Part shown: one piece after another, positions 53,593 through 63,730 of the stretch
Layout of the letters: every line of letters starts with the position of its first letter
Numbering within the stretch: the first letter of the stretch is position 1
From: Blastopirellula marina DSM 3645
GTDB lineage: Bacteria > Planctomycetota > Planctomycetia > Pirellulales > Pirellulaceae
Direction of reading: 5' to 3'
Assembly (NCBI RefSeq): GCF_000153105.1
Contig: NZ_CH672377.1
Location: 152,603-216,602 of the forward strand
DNA: 64,000 bases
Notes under the pieces: generated by a model
Seen by the model: only the letters and a program-made list of their open reading frames with translations
Databases searched by the model: none
What the model was told of the DNA's origin: nothing
Translations under genes and position numbers: made by a program

Positions 53593-53735
53593 GTTGAACC
53601 ATACGGATGACCCAAGAACGGGGCAACCAAGAGAAGCATTTTTCGATAGGCTTGTCTCCTAAGCAGTGCTTAGGCGGTTCAAGCGTGTCACGGATGACCT
53701 GCAACCGCAACGTGCCGAATAGGATTCAAGAAAAG

Positions 53736-53987
53736 TTATTCACAGGTTCCATCTTGAGGCGGGCCGACTTCCACCGCGACCAGCAGTCGCACGAGATCGG
53801 AGATTCGGCATTGATGCCGGGCACAGTGGATCTTGAGCCGCGTGTAAAGATCTTGGTCCATATCCAGCGTCAGACGCTTGGTCTTCTTGCGGGGCTCAGG
53901 CATAGGCTCCGGCGATCGGTTTTCGACCCAATCATCGGCTTGCGGTTTCGCCTGCGGGCGGACCGCCATTTTAATCTGCTTGCTCAT
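53736..53987 (-). CDS. Small ribbon-helix-helix protein, ParG-like partner of ParA
   Basis: 83 residues. Unstructured N-terminus rich in Lys/Pro, then a ribbon-helix-helix KRLTLDMDQDLYTRLKIHCA, HQCRISDLVRLLVAV. Its start overlaps the parA stop by 4 bp, as in ParA/ParG-type partition cassettes, where it binds the centromere site and stimulates ParA. Confidence 0.7.
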   Translation of the reverse strand: MSKQIKMAVRPQAKPQADDWVENRSPEPMPEPRKKTKRLTLDMDQDLYTRLKIHCARHQCRISDLVRLLVAVEVGPPQDGTCE

Positions 53988-54604
53988 GTCAACCTCCTTA
54001 GTTCATCCATGAATCGTTCGATCTCCTTCGTCGCCTTCTTGTCGGCTTGATCCAGCACGGTGCTGCCAGTGACGATGCTTTCGGCGAACGCGACCCGCTG
54101 CCCGATATCGCTGGAGAGAATCGGGACCTCCAGTTCCGCCAGCGTTGCCCGCACGTCCCGTCCGATCGCCGTATTGGCGATTTTACGATTGATCGCCAAC
54201 ACGCATTTCAGTTCCGGCTTGTAGACTTGAGCTTCCCGGATCAGATCGACCGTTTCCGCCGCCGCCCACACATCCATCGGCGAGGGCTGCAACGGAATAA
54301 CGACCACATCCGCAGCCAGAATGATCGACCGCGCCAACTCCGCGAGCCGGGGAGGGCCGTCAATGACCACGTCGTCGTAGTCCGACGCCATCATCTCGAT
54401 TTCTTTGTGAAGCGTCGCCTTTGCCATCCCGACGACACTGAAATCAGGCGTCTCCCGAAAGTTCGACCAAGCGAGAGCGCTCCCTTGAGGATCGGCGTCA
54501 ATCAGCAAGACGCGCCGCCCATAGCGAGAAAGGGCAGCCGCCGTATGGATAGAAAGAGTCGTCTTGCCGACGCCTCCTTTTTGGTTCAGAAAAGCGTAAA
54601 TCAT
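53984..54604 (-). CDS. parA: ParA-family partition ATPase
   Basis: 206 residues from the ATG at 54604; a longer start at 54631 would add 9 residues. Deviant Walker A FLNQKGGVGKTTLSIHTAAAL, Walker A' VLLIDADPQGSALAW, and Walker B VVIDGPPRLA. Type Ib size. Carries the element, or its plasmid form, to daughter cells with the RHH protein. A dispersed 29-bp motif lies just before the start (54617-54645), a possible operator or centromere-like site. Confidence 0.9.
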   Translation of the reverse strand: MIYAFLNQKGGVGKTTLSIHTAAALSRYGRRVLLIDADPQGSALAWSNFRETPDFSVVGMAKATLHKEIEMMASDYDDVVIDGPPRLAELARSIILAADVVVIPLQPSPMDVWAAAETVDLIREAQVYKPELKCVLAINRKIANTAIGRDVRATLAELEVPILSSDIGQRVAFAESIVTGSTVLDQADKKATKEIERFMDELRRLT

Positions 54605-54616
54605 CAATGCCGTATC

Positions 54617-54645
54617 GTCGTGTTGCCGCATTTGCGCGGTTACGA
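54617..54645. repeat. Dispersed 29-bp motif upstream of parA
   Basis: Begins GTCGTGTTGCCGCATTT and ends GTTACGA; close to the copy at 48791-48819. It is 13 bp from the preferred parA start and overlaps the longer N-terminus, so an operator or partition site is a fair guess. Confidence 0.45.
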
Positions 54646-57600
54646 CTTGACGGTATCAATCTCAATGAAATTTCGCAATGATCTAACGAAGGTTATCCAC
54701 GAAGTTAGACTTCGCATAGCGCCCTTCGTAGGCTTTGGGGGTCTACTCCTTTATTTTTGCAAATGAACCGAGAACCGGATACATTCACAGTCTTCGATTT
54801 GAGAATGTGGGCGATATTGTTGTGGCCCGTCGAAGTATGGAATTTAAACGCGTATATCGCCAAGCGAAGAATCGACATGACCGCGAGGATACTCGAGCTA
54901 GACGCCATGGTGCGTTCAATCGAAGTCAACAAAGGATCTCCTCATGCACTTTTTCTTGGTGCAGGTGCATCGCTGACCTCCGGCGTGCCGTCAGCATGGA
55001 CATGTGTGCTACGTTGGAAACGCAATATCTTTGAAACCAAAAATCCCGCATTAAAAACTGCAGTTTCGGAGATTAGTTTGCCGTCTGTGCAATCTCGCAT
55101 TGACGATTGGTTGATAGCCAACGGGATTTGGCCCGACGATGATGAAGACGATTACAGTTACTTCATCGAGAAATGCCATCCTATCGAAGAGGACCGTCGA
55201 AGATTTTTTCAGAAGTTGATCAAATCTGCGAATCCTCATACGGGATATAAACTATTGGGATTGCTTGCTGAAGAAGGAGTTATTCGAAGCGTTTGGACGA
55301 CAAACTTTGATGGGCTTGTCGCGAAAGCCTTACTTTCCAGTTCGACAATGTCTCCCGTAGAAATCGGCATTGACTGTCAGGGTCGTATTGATCGACAGGA
55401 CGACACAAATGAACTCATTTGTGTTTCATTACACGGCGACTATCGCTATGACAAGTTAAAAAACACCGAGACTGAGCTTCAACTTCAAGAGGCCACTTTA
55501 GAAGCAAAGCTAGTTGAAACACTTAAAAGTCAATCACTTATAGTCTCGGGATACAGCGGCCGAGATCGCTCAATCATGGCCGCATTCGAGAAGGCAATCC
55601 TTAATCAAAAAAGCGGCGGCAACATATATTGGTGCGGCTTCTCAGAAACTCCCCCTAGTGCGGTCGATGATTTGCTTGCTCGCGCAATTCACGCTGGACG
55701 TCAAGCGTATTACATTCCTGACGTGAGCTTTGACGAACTAAACATAAGACTAGCTCATCAATGCCTAACCGGGGCAAAGGCAATCCAGGCGGATGAAATT
55801 ATCGGATCGGCAACGCTCGTTTCCACTCCCCTGAAGACCGCTTTCTCGTTAGCCCCTTCTAAGACGACGGGACTTATAAGGAGCAATGCATTTGCGCTGA
55901 CATTGCCGACGGAAGTCTACAGTTTTGCTCTCAAAGAGTGGCCAATTGAGGGGCGTTGGAAATGGCTTAGAACTCGATCCTCGAACAATGGATTTAACGC
56001 GGTCCCATTTTCCAATGCTGCGCTAGCAATAGGCACGCTAGATCAAATTAAGGATGAATTTGGCAATGAAATAGATGGTGAAATTCATCGTTCACCAATT
56101 ACTGATACGGACATGAAGGTAGTTGATGGTGCTGTTTTTTCACTGGTTCAGAAGAGTCTGGTCCAATCAATTGCATCCCATCGCGGCCTTGATACCAATC
56201 ACAGAGATCTAGTCTGGGATCCCGTTCAGATTGATAGCGTTCGACAAGGCAACGTGACGTATGGGATTTATCGCTGTGCACGCATCGAAATCCGATTGAT
56301 CGATTCAAAAGTGCATATTACGCTGGATCCTACGTATTACGTGCCTGTTCCCGACGGGGACGTAAGCGACGGTCACCAAGAGGCGCGGAAGTACAAACTC
56401 GGCTACCAACATAACGCCGACTATGCCAGAGATCTCGAATACTGGCGCAAGATTCTGATTGGCGACACTCAAGTCACCGATGCGGTCGAGTTGGACTTTC
56501 CCCCCAACACTGCAGCATTCAAGTTTAGGCTAAATTTACGGCCTTCGTACGCAGTGATCAATGACGGCAAGGCTCAGGCAATCCCTTTATCCGACAATCA
56601 CCGAGTATTGATCAAACACTCGGGGAAAGTCTTTCCAGAACCACAACTACTTTTCGCGACGGAGGCAGGCTGGAACCCTTCGAGTGATACTTTCCCTTTA
56701 CGAGGACTGGCAAATCATGGTCCTTTTGATGCGGAATCGGTCAAAGCGATGCCACAGAATGACATTCAGCTTTCGATTATCTGCCCAAAGGCCGAAGCAC
56801 AGATGCTCTCACAATTTCTTTCCACCAGTGATTGTAAAGCGAACGCGAAACGTCCAGGTGAATATGTCGTAGATTTCAAGGGATTTTCTGATGTGTTCCG
56901 TTGCAACCTAGTCATTCCAGGGTTGTCCGATCCAAACTGGATCACCTTGCCTGAACTCCGCTCGAATCAAGAAGCTCTTAACGGATGCCAAGAATTGACA
57001 TCGAATTTGTGCGCGGCATTGACAACGGCATCAGCCCTGGGACGCTCTGTTGCATTAATCTTGACGCCCAATCGCTGGGAGAAATTCCGATCCGCAGAAA
57101 CCGACGAGCACAACTTTGACGTACATGACGACGTTAAAGCCTTTGCCGTTCGAAAGGGGATTGCAACTCAGTTCCTAGATCAAGACACTCTCTCGCCTTA
57201 CGACCAATCACGGATCTGGTGGTGGCTTTCTTTAGCTATTTATACGAAGGCCATGCGAACGCCTTGGGTACTGAAGTCTCTGGATACAGACTCTGCGTTT
57301 GTTGGTCTCGGGTATTCAATTGATCGTGGGTCCGACCGCGACCAGAAGATAGTCCTTGGGTGTAGTCATATCTACAATGCTCAAGGTCAAGGGCTGCAAT
57401 TCCGGTTACGGAACATTCAGGATCCACGAATTCGAAGAGATAGAAACCCTTATCTAAACTTTAATGAAGCGAGGCAGCTGGGGGAAATGATCAGGCAGCT
57501 ATTTTGGGAGTCGCACTATCGGCTGCCCAATCGGGTTGTCATTCACAAGCTATTTCCGTTCACCTACGAAGAGATCAAAGGAATCAAGGCAGGATTGAGC

Positions 57601-57809
57601 GGGGTGGCTATGCTTGAGTTGCTCGAAATCAATCATGAACCATCGCTTCGGTTCTTGAGCTCAAGGTTTCAAAATGGGCAGTTCCAGATCGATGGATACC
57701 CGGTAAAACGAGGTACAGCCCTTAAGTTGTCTAGCGATGAGCTACTGCTATGGGTTCATGGTGCAACATCGGCAGTAAACGACAAAAACACTTATTTTCA
57801 AGGAAAGCG

Positions 57810-57817
57810 TCGCATCC
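57810..57817. repeat. Target-site duplication, left copy (TCGCATCC)
   Basis: Eight bases repeated perfectly at 59083-59090, directly outside both ends of the ISAs1 element. Eight is the usual duplication length for this family. Confidence 0.93.
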
Positions 57818-59082
57818 CCACGGCGATCGCACCATAAATCACGTCCCCAGCAACACTTCCAACAAGTAGGCGTCGTTCCTTCCAGCTTTTAGCCGCTTGT
57901 TCTTCACGCCCACCTTCGCCGTTTTGTTGTTCTTCAACAAGCTCAGGCTTGTTCTTCTTAGCAGACTGAAGTTGACGTCGGCGTGGCCTTTGCGGATTCG
58001 ACTTTGGTCTTCGCCGAACGTTACGTCGAGTTGCCAGTGGAGCGAATTCTCAATGCTCCAGTGCCCTCGGACCGCTTCGGCGAAGCGTTTGCCGGTGAGA
58101 TATTTGCTCACGATGTAGTAGCGTACTTCACTCGTCTCTTTGCCGTTTTGCTTGACGATATTGATCGTCATTCCGATCGCCTTCAGCTTCGTCCAACGCG
58201 AGGCGTACGGAAAATCATCGGCGTCGATTGGACAGAGATAGTAGTAACGCGACTCTTCGCGGCCATGCCCTTTCTCGTGCGTCTCGTGGCGGTGAACTTT
58301 CATTTTCGCAAAGTCGATTTCCATCGCAGCGGCGAAGTGATCGCGAATCGCTTGATGCAGATAACGCTGATTCCCTTTAATCGCCAGACAGTAATCACCG
58401 CCTGCGTTAACGATCTTGGCGGCGATCTCTTTCTGACAACCCATCGCGTCGATCGTCACCAAACAGCCGGAAACCTCGATGATTTCGAGCAATTTCGGAA
58501 TCGCCGTGATCTCATTACTCTTCGCGTCAGTCGCGACTTGCCCGAGACTCACATGATTGGCGGTCGCCCAGGCGCTGACCATATGAATCGCGGCCTTGCT
58601 GCTGGCGGCGTCAAAGCTGCGCCGCAAAGTTTTGCCGTCGATCGCGATAATCTGCCCATCGGTAATCTCTTGCAACGAAGTGATCCAGCTAAGCAAACAC
58701 TTCTCAAATTCAGCCGGCTTCAAAGCGCCGAGAATCGCGTTGAAGCGATCATGCGAAGGAACGCCGGTGCTCATGTCGAGGAACTGCGAAAGCCACTCTT
58801 TCTTGTCTTCGGCCCAGTCAGTGATCGCAACGAAATCATCTGCTCCACCTAGCACCGCACAGAGCGACATCGTGACGATGTTGACTAGCGGATAAGTTAC
58901 CTTGCGAGTCCGCGGATCCGTCAGATCGGCGAAGTGTTCTTGAATCGAAGCGCGCGATGAAGACGACATGCTGAACAACTCTCGGCAAGACAAACGCTTG
59001 GCCGCGATCAAGCAATCACGAAACCGCCAAGACGCACTTGCCGGATTGTCGCAGGTTGCCCATCATGGCGCAATCGCCGTGG
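57818..59082. mobile_element. Intact ISAs1-family insertion sequence
   Basis: 1,265 bp. Left end CCACGGCGATCGCACCAT (57818-57835); right end, inverted, CCACGGCGATTGCGCCAT (59065-59082): 16 of 18 match. Flanked by TCGCATCC on both sides. It holds one transposase gene on the minus strand. The insert lies in the PIWI-coding portion of the Argonaute gene. Confidence 0.93.
57839..58969 (-). CDS. ISAs1-family DDE transposase
   Basis: 376 residues from the ATG at 58969 (a longer frame reaches 59011). N-terminus EHFADLTDPRTRKVTYPLVN and the DDE residues in AIDGKTLRRS, LVTIDAMGCQ and ENSLHWQLDVTFGED are all intact, then a C-terminus LLKNNKTAKVGVKNKRLKAG. Nothing visible prevents activity, so the element may still move or be lost. 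A remnant of a close relative lies at 12490-12615. Confidence 0.93.
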   Translation of the reverse strand: MSSSSRASIQEHFADLTDPRTRKVTYPLVNIVTMSLCAVLGGADDFVAITDWAEDKKEWLSQFLDMSTGVPSHDRFNAILGALKPAEFEKCLLSWITSLQEITDGQIIAIDGKTLRRSFDAASSKAAIHMVSAWATANHVSLGQVATDAKSNEITAIPKLLEIIEVSGCLVTIDAMGCQKEIAAKIVNAGGDYCLAIKGNQRYLHQAIRDHFAAAMEIDFAKMKVHRHETHEKGHGREESRYYYLCPIDADDFPYASRWTKLKAIGMTINIVKQNGKETSEVRYYIVSKYLTGKRFAEAVRGHWSIENSLHWQLDVTFGEDQSRIRKGHADVNFSLLRRTSLSLLKNNKTAKVGVKNKRLKAGRNDAYLLEVLLGT

Positions 59083-59090
59083 TCGCATCC
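59083..59090. repeat. Target-site duplication, right copy (TCGCATCC)
   Basis: Perfect copy of 57810-57817; the Argonaute reading frame is in register across it. Confidence 0.93.
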
Positions 59091-59394
59091 CCAGTCCTGT
59101 CGTCATCCGTAGGTATGCAGGTACGTCTGATATTGCCATGATCGCCAACGAGATTCTTGGGTTATCGAAGATGGACTGGAATTCGGGGGAGCTCTACTCT
59201 CGGCTTCCGGCGACCGTCCAATCGTCCAAAACTATCGCTCGGATCGGCCGCCGACTTGCAGCTGTCGGCCATACGTCATTCGACTATCGCCTCTTTATGT
59301 GAGTGCCCATATCGCAATGCTCCATAACGCTTTCTCTAAAGGCACTCGGTGACACGGCAAGTCACTTTTGGAAATTACGCAATAGGTATTCGTC

Positions 59395-60171
59395 ATGGCA
59401 AACGCTCCCAACAGCTGGTTCTCGCAGTGGTTTGATGAGGAGGAATGTATCATTGAAACAGTTACCGTGTTGAATGAGTCCGAAAACGGCCGTATCGCTG
59501 TATTTGAACAATTTGTTACGGTCGCCGTAGATCACGTAATTGGACTGAAAGTTATCGAGAGTCTTGGAGGGTTTCCACAATCGACACATGTTCTAAAAAA
59601 CAGGGTGCCAGCCGGAAAAATTGCCCGGTCTGGGTTTCTTGGAGAGATCCTAGCAACGGAATACGTCGACGAAATCACGGAGTTTAATGTTCCGGTCCGC
59701 AGGCTACGACACCGAGATACTCGCAATCTTGCCATGCGTGGCGACGATGTGCTTGGCTTTCACGTTGAGGAGCCAAACGTAAAAGTAATAAAAGTAGAGG
59801 CAAAGAGTCGCGACAGACTTAAAACCGCCACGATATCCGAGGCTCGCAATGGATTGGCGAATCACGAAGGACTTCCCAATCCAGAAACGTTGGCTTTCTT
59901 GGAATGTCATTTGCGACAGCAGGGCCGGGACGAGGAAGCAGATCCAATCACAAGACTGCAAAAGCAGTCAATTCATGCTTCCAATATTTGCCACCTCGTG
60001 TTCACTGTTTCCGGCAATAGTCCAACGAGCTTTCTCGAAGGCAACAGCACAGCCGTTTGCCAGGACATCGAGCTACGACTTTGCGGATGTCGACTCAGGC
60101 ATCATGCAGAATTTGTAAAGTCGGTTTTCGACGCATGCTTACAAAGGGGCGAAGCCGATGGAGTCGCCTGA
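59395..60171 (+). CDS. hamA: Hachiman-like HamA nuclease (DUF1837 type)
   Basis: 258 residues. The middle fits the HamA/DUF1837 pattern of a PD-(D/E)xK nuclease: SGFLGEILATEYVDEI near residue 83, RGDDVLGFHV near 114 and KVIKVEAKSRDRL near 132, in which E-x-K is the catalytic triad end. In Hachiman systems HamA is the DNA-degrading effector and is released by the HamB helicase on damaged or invading DNA. Its stop overlaps the next start by 14 bp, so translation is coupled. The last ~70 residues (after LQKQSIH) are not recognised. I infer the assignment from the motifs and the helicase partner. Confidence 0.75.
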   Translation: MANAPNSWFSQWFDEEECIIETVTVLNESENGRIAVFEQFVTVAVDHVIGLKVIESLGGFPQSTHVLKNRVPAGKIARSGFLGEILATEYVDEITEFNVPVRRLRHRDTRNLAMRGDDVLGFHVEEPNVKVIKVEAKSRDRLKTATISEARNGLANHEGLPNPETLAFLECHLRQQGRDEEADPITRLQKQSIHASNICHLVFTVSGNSPTSFLEGNSTAVCQDIELRLCGCRLRHHAEFVKSVFDACLQRGEADGVA

Positions 60172-63100
60172 AGAATTGACGGAGAAGCTGCGAGAGCTCT
60201 GCGAATCAGGAACGCGAGGGAAATTGCTTGCAAGAGGCTTGGCTCGCGGCATGATTTGGGATGACGGTGTTCTTCCAGAGGGCAGTCCAAACTTTTCACC
60301 AAGCCTGACTAATGACCTTCTAAATCATGGATATCTGGTACTTGGATGCGCCATACGACTGCGATCACTTTCATTGCGTGAGGATATCCCTGATACGGAC
60401 GTTCTAGATAGCTCCTTTCTGACTGCTGCCGAATGTATTGAGGCAGTGGTTCGTTACGGAGAAAGACGAAACGATCGTGGGTTTCATCTTACTATCGCTG
60501 CCGCAGCCTTTCACCTTGCTCATTATGGCGCAAGGTCGTTCTCGCTACTGGCAGAGAATACGCAATTATTGAATCTAGTTCACAATGAACAAATCTTGGT
60601 CGCCTTGATGCAGCGTCGTCTTGATGAGCTTGAACGTCTCTTAATCGACTGGCTAAACGACGAGAATTTTACGGATGCGGGAATTTCCGCGTCTCTAGAA
60701 TCTGATGACGATCAAGTCACTGTCGAAAATGCCGCCTATCTCGCAATTACCCGCGTATTCAACCAAGCGATAGCAACTTTTGAATTTGCGGTGCGAACAG
60801 GAGAAAACCAATTTGCGGCGAATGCAATCGAGATGCTTGATAAATGTGTCAACGCGGCAGATCGTTTGACACACGTCCCACTCTGGTGGATTTGCGTGCT
60901 TGCCCGACATTTAATCGATGATCTTTGGGGACGCAGCCTGCACCAAATACTTCCGCTTGCGCCAAATGACGATGACAACTGGAACCGCTTGCGAGCAGAC
61001 TTCATTGAACTGCTCGGTCGACGGAGCATTTCAGAAATTGATCTCTGGCCATCACAAACACTGGCGGCAAAGCGTGTTATTGACGAATCAGACAGCCTCG
61101 TCGTTGCTTTACCAACAAGCAGCGGAAAGACGCGAATTGCCGAATTGTGCATTTTAAAATGCCTCGCCGGTAAACGGCGTGTAATTTACGTCACTCCATT
61201 GCGTGCTCTATCCGCGCAAGTTGAAGGAACATTAGGTCGGTGTTTTAAACCTCTTGGCTTTACTGTAACGAGTGTTTACGGAGCAAGCGGCATCGGTGCA
61301 AGCGACGTTGACACCATGAGGTCCGCAGACATCGTCGTAGCCACGCCAGAGAAGCTAGACTTTGCAATTCGCCAGGACCCTGATGCCATTGCGGATGTTG
61401 GCCTGATCGTACTCGACGAAGGACACATGATTGGGCTGAGCGAACGCGAAATTCGCTACGAAATTCTTGTACAAAGGCTTCTGCGGAGAGCGGACGCGGA
61501 CAAGCGGCGAATCGTTTGCCTTTCTGCGATTTTCACGGAAGGTGCCGCCTTCGATGCGTTTACGCAATGGATTCGATCAGATAACGATGGCAACGCGATT
61601 CAGTCAAATTGGCGTCCCACGCGACAAATACCAGCAACACTTCGCTGGACTGATTCACGCGGTTGGCTTGAATATCGAGTTGCCGGCGAAAAGGTTTTCA
61701 TTCCACGATTTATTGAAGAAGCATCGCCGAAGCGACCGCGCCGCAACCCTTTTCCACAAAACCAGGCCGAGCTTGTGGTAGCGGCCATTGAACGTTTTAG
61801 TGATGATGGCCACTCTGTTTTACTGTATTGTCCATTGCGTTCATCGGTGGAAACAGCCGCCGAAACTTTTTTGAAAATGGAAAGTTATGGATATGCAAAG
61901 AGCCATCTTCGTACTGAAGCGGCTATTGAGATTAAAAGGGCTCTAAGTATCGGCGAGGAATGGCTCGGAATAAGTCATGTCGCAATCCGTGCCTTGCGAC
62001 TTGGCATTGCAGTGCATCATGGGCAACTTCCTCGGCCATTTCTTTCCGAGCTTGAAGACTTGCTGAAGCGTCAAGTGCTCTCTGTTGCGATTTCTTCGCC
62101 GACCCTTGCCCAAGGAGTCGATCTGTCATTCGGTGTCCTTATCTTCAAATCGCTTTGGAGGAGTGGTGAATTGATTAAGGCGAAAGAATTTGCGAACGTC
62201 ATAGGAAGAGTAGGCAGAGCGTTTGTTGACATTGATGGGATCTACGTACTTCCAGTACTTGAGCTTGCCCCTGGAAGGGAGGCAAACAGGCTCGACGAAT
62301 TCCATCGACTTATACGGCACGCAAAAAGTCGCGAGCTCGAGAGCGGGCTCTATCTTTTGATTTCTATCTGTCTTTCGAGACTAAAAAGAAAACTCGACTT
62401 GGAAGACAATGCACTTAGCGACTATGTCTTAAATCAGCAACAAGCGATCGATACCATGGCTGAGGGCTCAGATGAGAATGCGGAGCAGATGGAGATTATC
62501 CTTGCGGAGTTGGATGCTGGTATTCTGGCACTTGTCGATAATTTGGAGTGCGATGATTCGCAGATTGCATCGAAGCTAGACGAGGCACTGAACAATTCGC
62601 TTTGGAAACGCCGACTGGCAATTAAAGAGCTAGAAGAACGGCGAAACCAGATAGCAATGCTCCACGGAAGAGCATTGCACATTTGGAAAAGAACAAATGT
62701 CGCTCAGCGAAAAGGCTTCTACTCAGCAAGTATTGGAACCGAATCAGGCTTGCAAATTGTAGCTAATCGGTCAGAACTCGAATCGCTGCTGGAATCGGCG
62801 ACTAAAGCAATTCGAACTGGTGCGGTTGAGCAACTCTCGGATGATTGTTGTAAACTTGCGAAAACTCTGTTCCAGTTCTACCCATTTCAGCCATCAATGC
62901 CAGCAGATTGGGACGAATCAACATGGACGGCGATCCTTGATGCCTGGATCAAAGGGGCTGCTCTCCACCGAGTCACGAATTCCGCAGGAATTGCATTTGT
63001 GCAGGAAGCCATCATTTATAGGCTCGTGTGGGCCATTGAATCCGTGAGACTCGTCCTGAATAATCTTGCTGAAAACACAAAAGATGGCCTAGTTATCAAT

Positions 63101-63622
63101 GATGATCGTACATTCGTTGCGATCTGCTTAACTTATGGCGTTCCCAAAATGTCAGCAGCACGCATGCTCGAATGCGGCATGGAATCTAGGCTGTTGGCAG
63201 TTCGCATTGCAAAAGAGCTAAATCTCAACTTCACGAAACGAGACGAATTGATCGACTGGTTAATTCAGTACAAGGAAACGGAACCACTGACATTCTCCGA
63301 GGAAGAACGCACAGCATGGCAAAGGTTCGTTGATAGAAATGAATACTCTTTTGACCTGTGGTTGCATAGAAATGACGTATATGAAGTTCGCCTCGGAAGT
63401 GGAATCGAAGTTGAACTGGGCAAAAGCATCAGAATAATCCCGAACGAAAATGGTTCGGCGGAATTGTACACTCCAGATTTTGAATGGCTCGGTCGTACCA
63501 AATCAAATGTTACCGCCGAGCGGTCACTAATCGGGACGACGATCGAACAAGGCAGGGTGATTGCTAAAACCTTCGGACCACCCAAACGATCGAAGGGCAC
63601 ATCGGCAAGCCACAACAAGTGA
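60158..63622 (+). CDS. hamB: Hachiman-like HamB superfamily 2 helicase
   Basis: 1,154 residues. About 300 N-terminal residues are all-helical, then an SF2 helicase: Walker A VALPTSSGKTRIAE near residue 317, VIYVTPLRALSAQ, DEGH box VLDEGHMIGLSE near 417, SAIFTEG (motif III position), and VIGRVGRAFVDIDG (motif VI) near 680. The remaining ~470 residues are helical and not recognised. It would load on invader or damaged DNA and release HamA. Overlaps hamA by 14 bp; part of the antiviral island with the Argonaute. Confidence 0.8.
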   Translation: MESPEELTEKLRELCESGTRGKLLARGLARGMIWDDGVLPEGSPNFSPSLTNDLLNHGYLVLGCAIRLRSLSLREDIPDTDVLDSSFLTAAECIEAVVRYGERRNDRGFHLTIAAAAFHLAHYGARSFSLLAENTQLLNLVHNEQILVALMQRRLDELERLLIDWLNDENFTDAGISASLESDDDQVTVENAAYLAITRVFNQAIATFEFAVRTGENQFAANAIEMLDKCVNAADRLTHVPLWWICVLARHLIDDLWGRSLHQILPLAPNDDDNWNRLRADFIELLGRRSISEIDLWPSQTLAAKRVIDESDSLVVALPTSSGKTRIAELCILKCLAGKRRVIYVTPLRALSAQVEGTLGRCFKPLGFTVTSVYGASGIGASDVDTMRSADIVVATPEKLDFAIRQDPDAIADVGLIVLDEGHMIGLSEREIRYEILVQRLLRRADADKRRIVCLSAIFTEGAAFDAFTQWIRSDNDGNAIQSNWRPTRQIPATLRWTDSRGWLEYRVAGEKVFIPRFIEEASPKRPRRNPFPQNQAELVVAAIERFSDDGHSVLLYCPLRSSVETAAETFLKMESYGYAKSHLRTEAAIEIKRALSIGEEWLGISHVAIRALRLGIAVHHGQLPRPFLSELEDLLKRQVLSVAISSPTLAQGVDLSFGVLIFKSLWRSGELIKAKEFANVIGRVGRAFVDIDGIYVLPVLELAPGREANRLDEFHRLIRHAKSRELESGLYLLISICLSRLKRKLDLEDNALSDYVLNQQQAIDTMAEGSDENAEQMEIILAELDAGILALVDNLECDDSQIASKLDEALNNSLWKRRLAIKELEERRNQIAMLHGRALHIWKRTNVAQRKGFYSASIGTESGLQIVANRSELESLLESATKAIRTGAVEQLSDDCCKLAKTLFQFYPFQPSMPADWDESTWTAILDAWIKGAALHRVTNSAGIAFVQEAIIYRLVWAIESVRLVLNNLAENTKDGLVINDDRTFVAICLTYGVPKMSAARMLECGMESRLLAVRIAKELNLNFTKRDELIDWLIQYKETEPLTFSEEERTAWQRFVDRNEYSFDLWLHRNDVYEVRLGSGIEVELGKSIRIIPNENGSAELYTPDFEWLGRTKSNVTAERSLIGTTIEQGRVIAKTFGPPKRSKGTSASHNK

Positions 63623-63730
63623 TGGCCTGTTTCTCGAGGCAACTCCCGTTCCAATTGCTATCAAAGTCTGGTTGAGCGAAATCTGCTGATTCTTCGCGTT
63701 TTGCGACGAAACTCGACTTGCCATAGTGGG

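Larger units (their letters stand above)
54877..59302 (+). pseudogene. Fused SIR2-APAZ-PIWI short prokaryotic Argonaute, interrupted by an IS
   Basis: Ancestral single frame of 1,050 residues from the ATG at 54877 (ATGs at 54757 and 54907 are alternatives). The N-terminal SIR2 NAD-cleaving domain has LFLGAGASLTSGVPSAW near residue 28, the catalytic Asn in WTTNFDGL near 141 and the catalytic His in SLHGDYRYD near 185. An APAZ-like region follows, then MID and PIWI parts (KAFAVRKGIATQFLDQDTL; FVGLGYSID at about 807, where the first catalytic Asp of active Argonautes is missing). The ISAs1 element at 57818-59082 cuts it after GKRRIP. The interrupted frame runs to 57837 and ends with five codons read from the IS. 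Beyond the second duplication, the frame resumes SPVVIRRYAGTSDIAMIANE and ends LFM at 59302. The loss of 69 residues, a conserved piece of PIWI, should inactivate it. In its family the Argonaute senses invader nucleic acid and SIR2 then depletes NAD. Confidence 0.85.

Noticed and set aside
57983-58852. Plus-strand frame of 289 codons inside the IS
   Set aside because: Antisense to the transposase with all DDE motifs intact; no family features.
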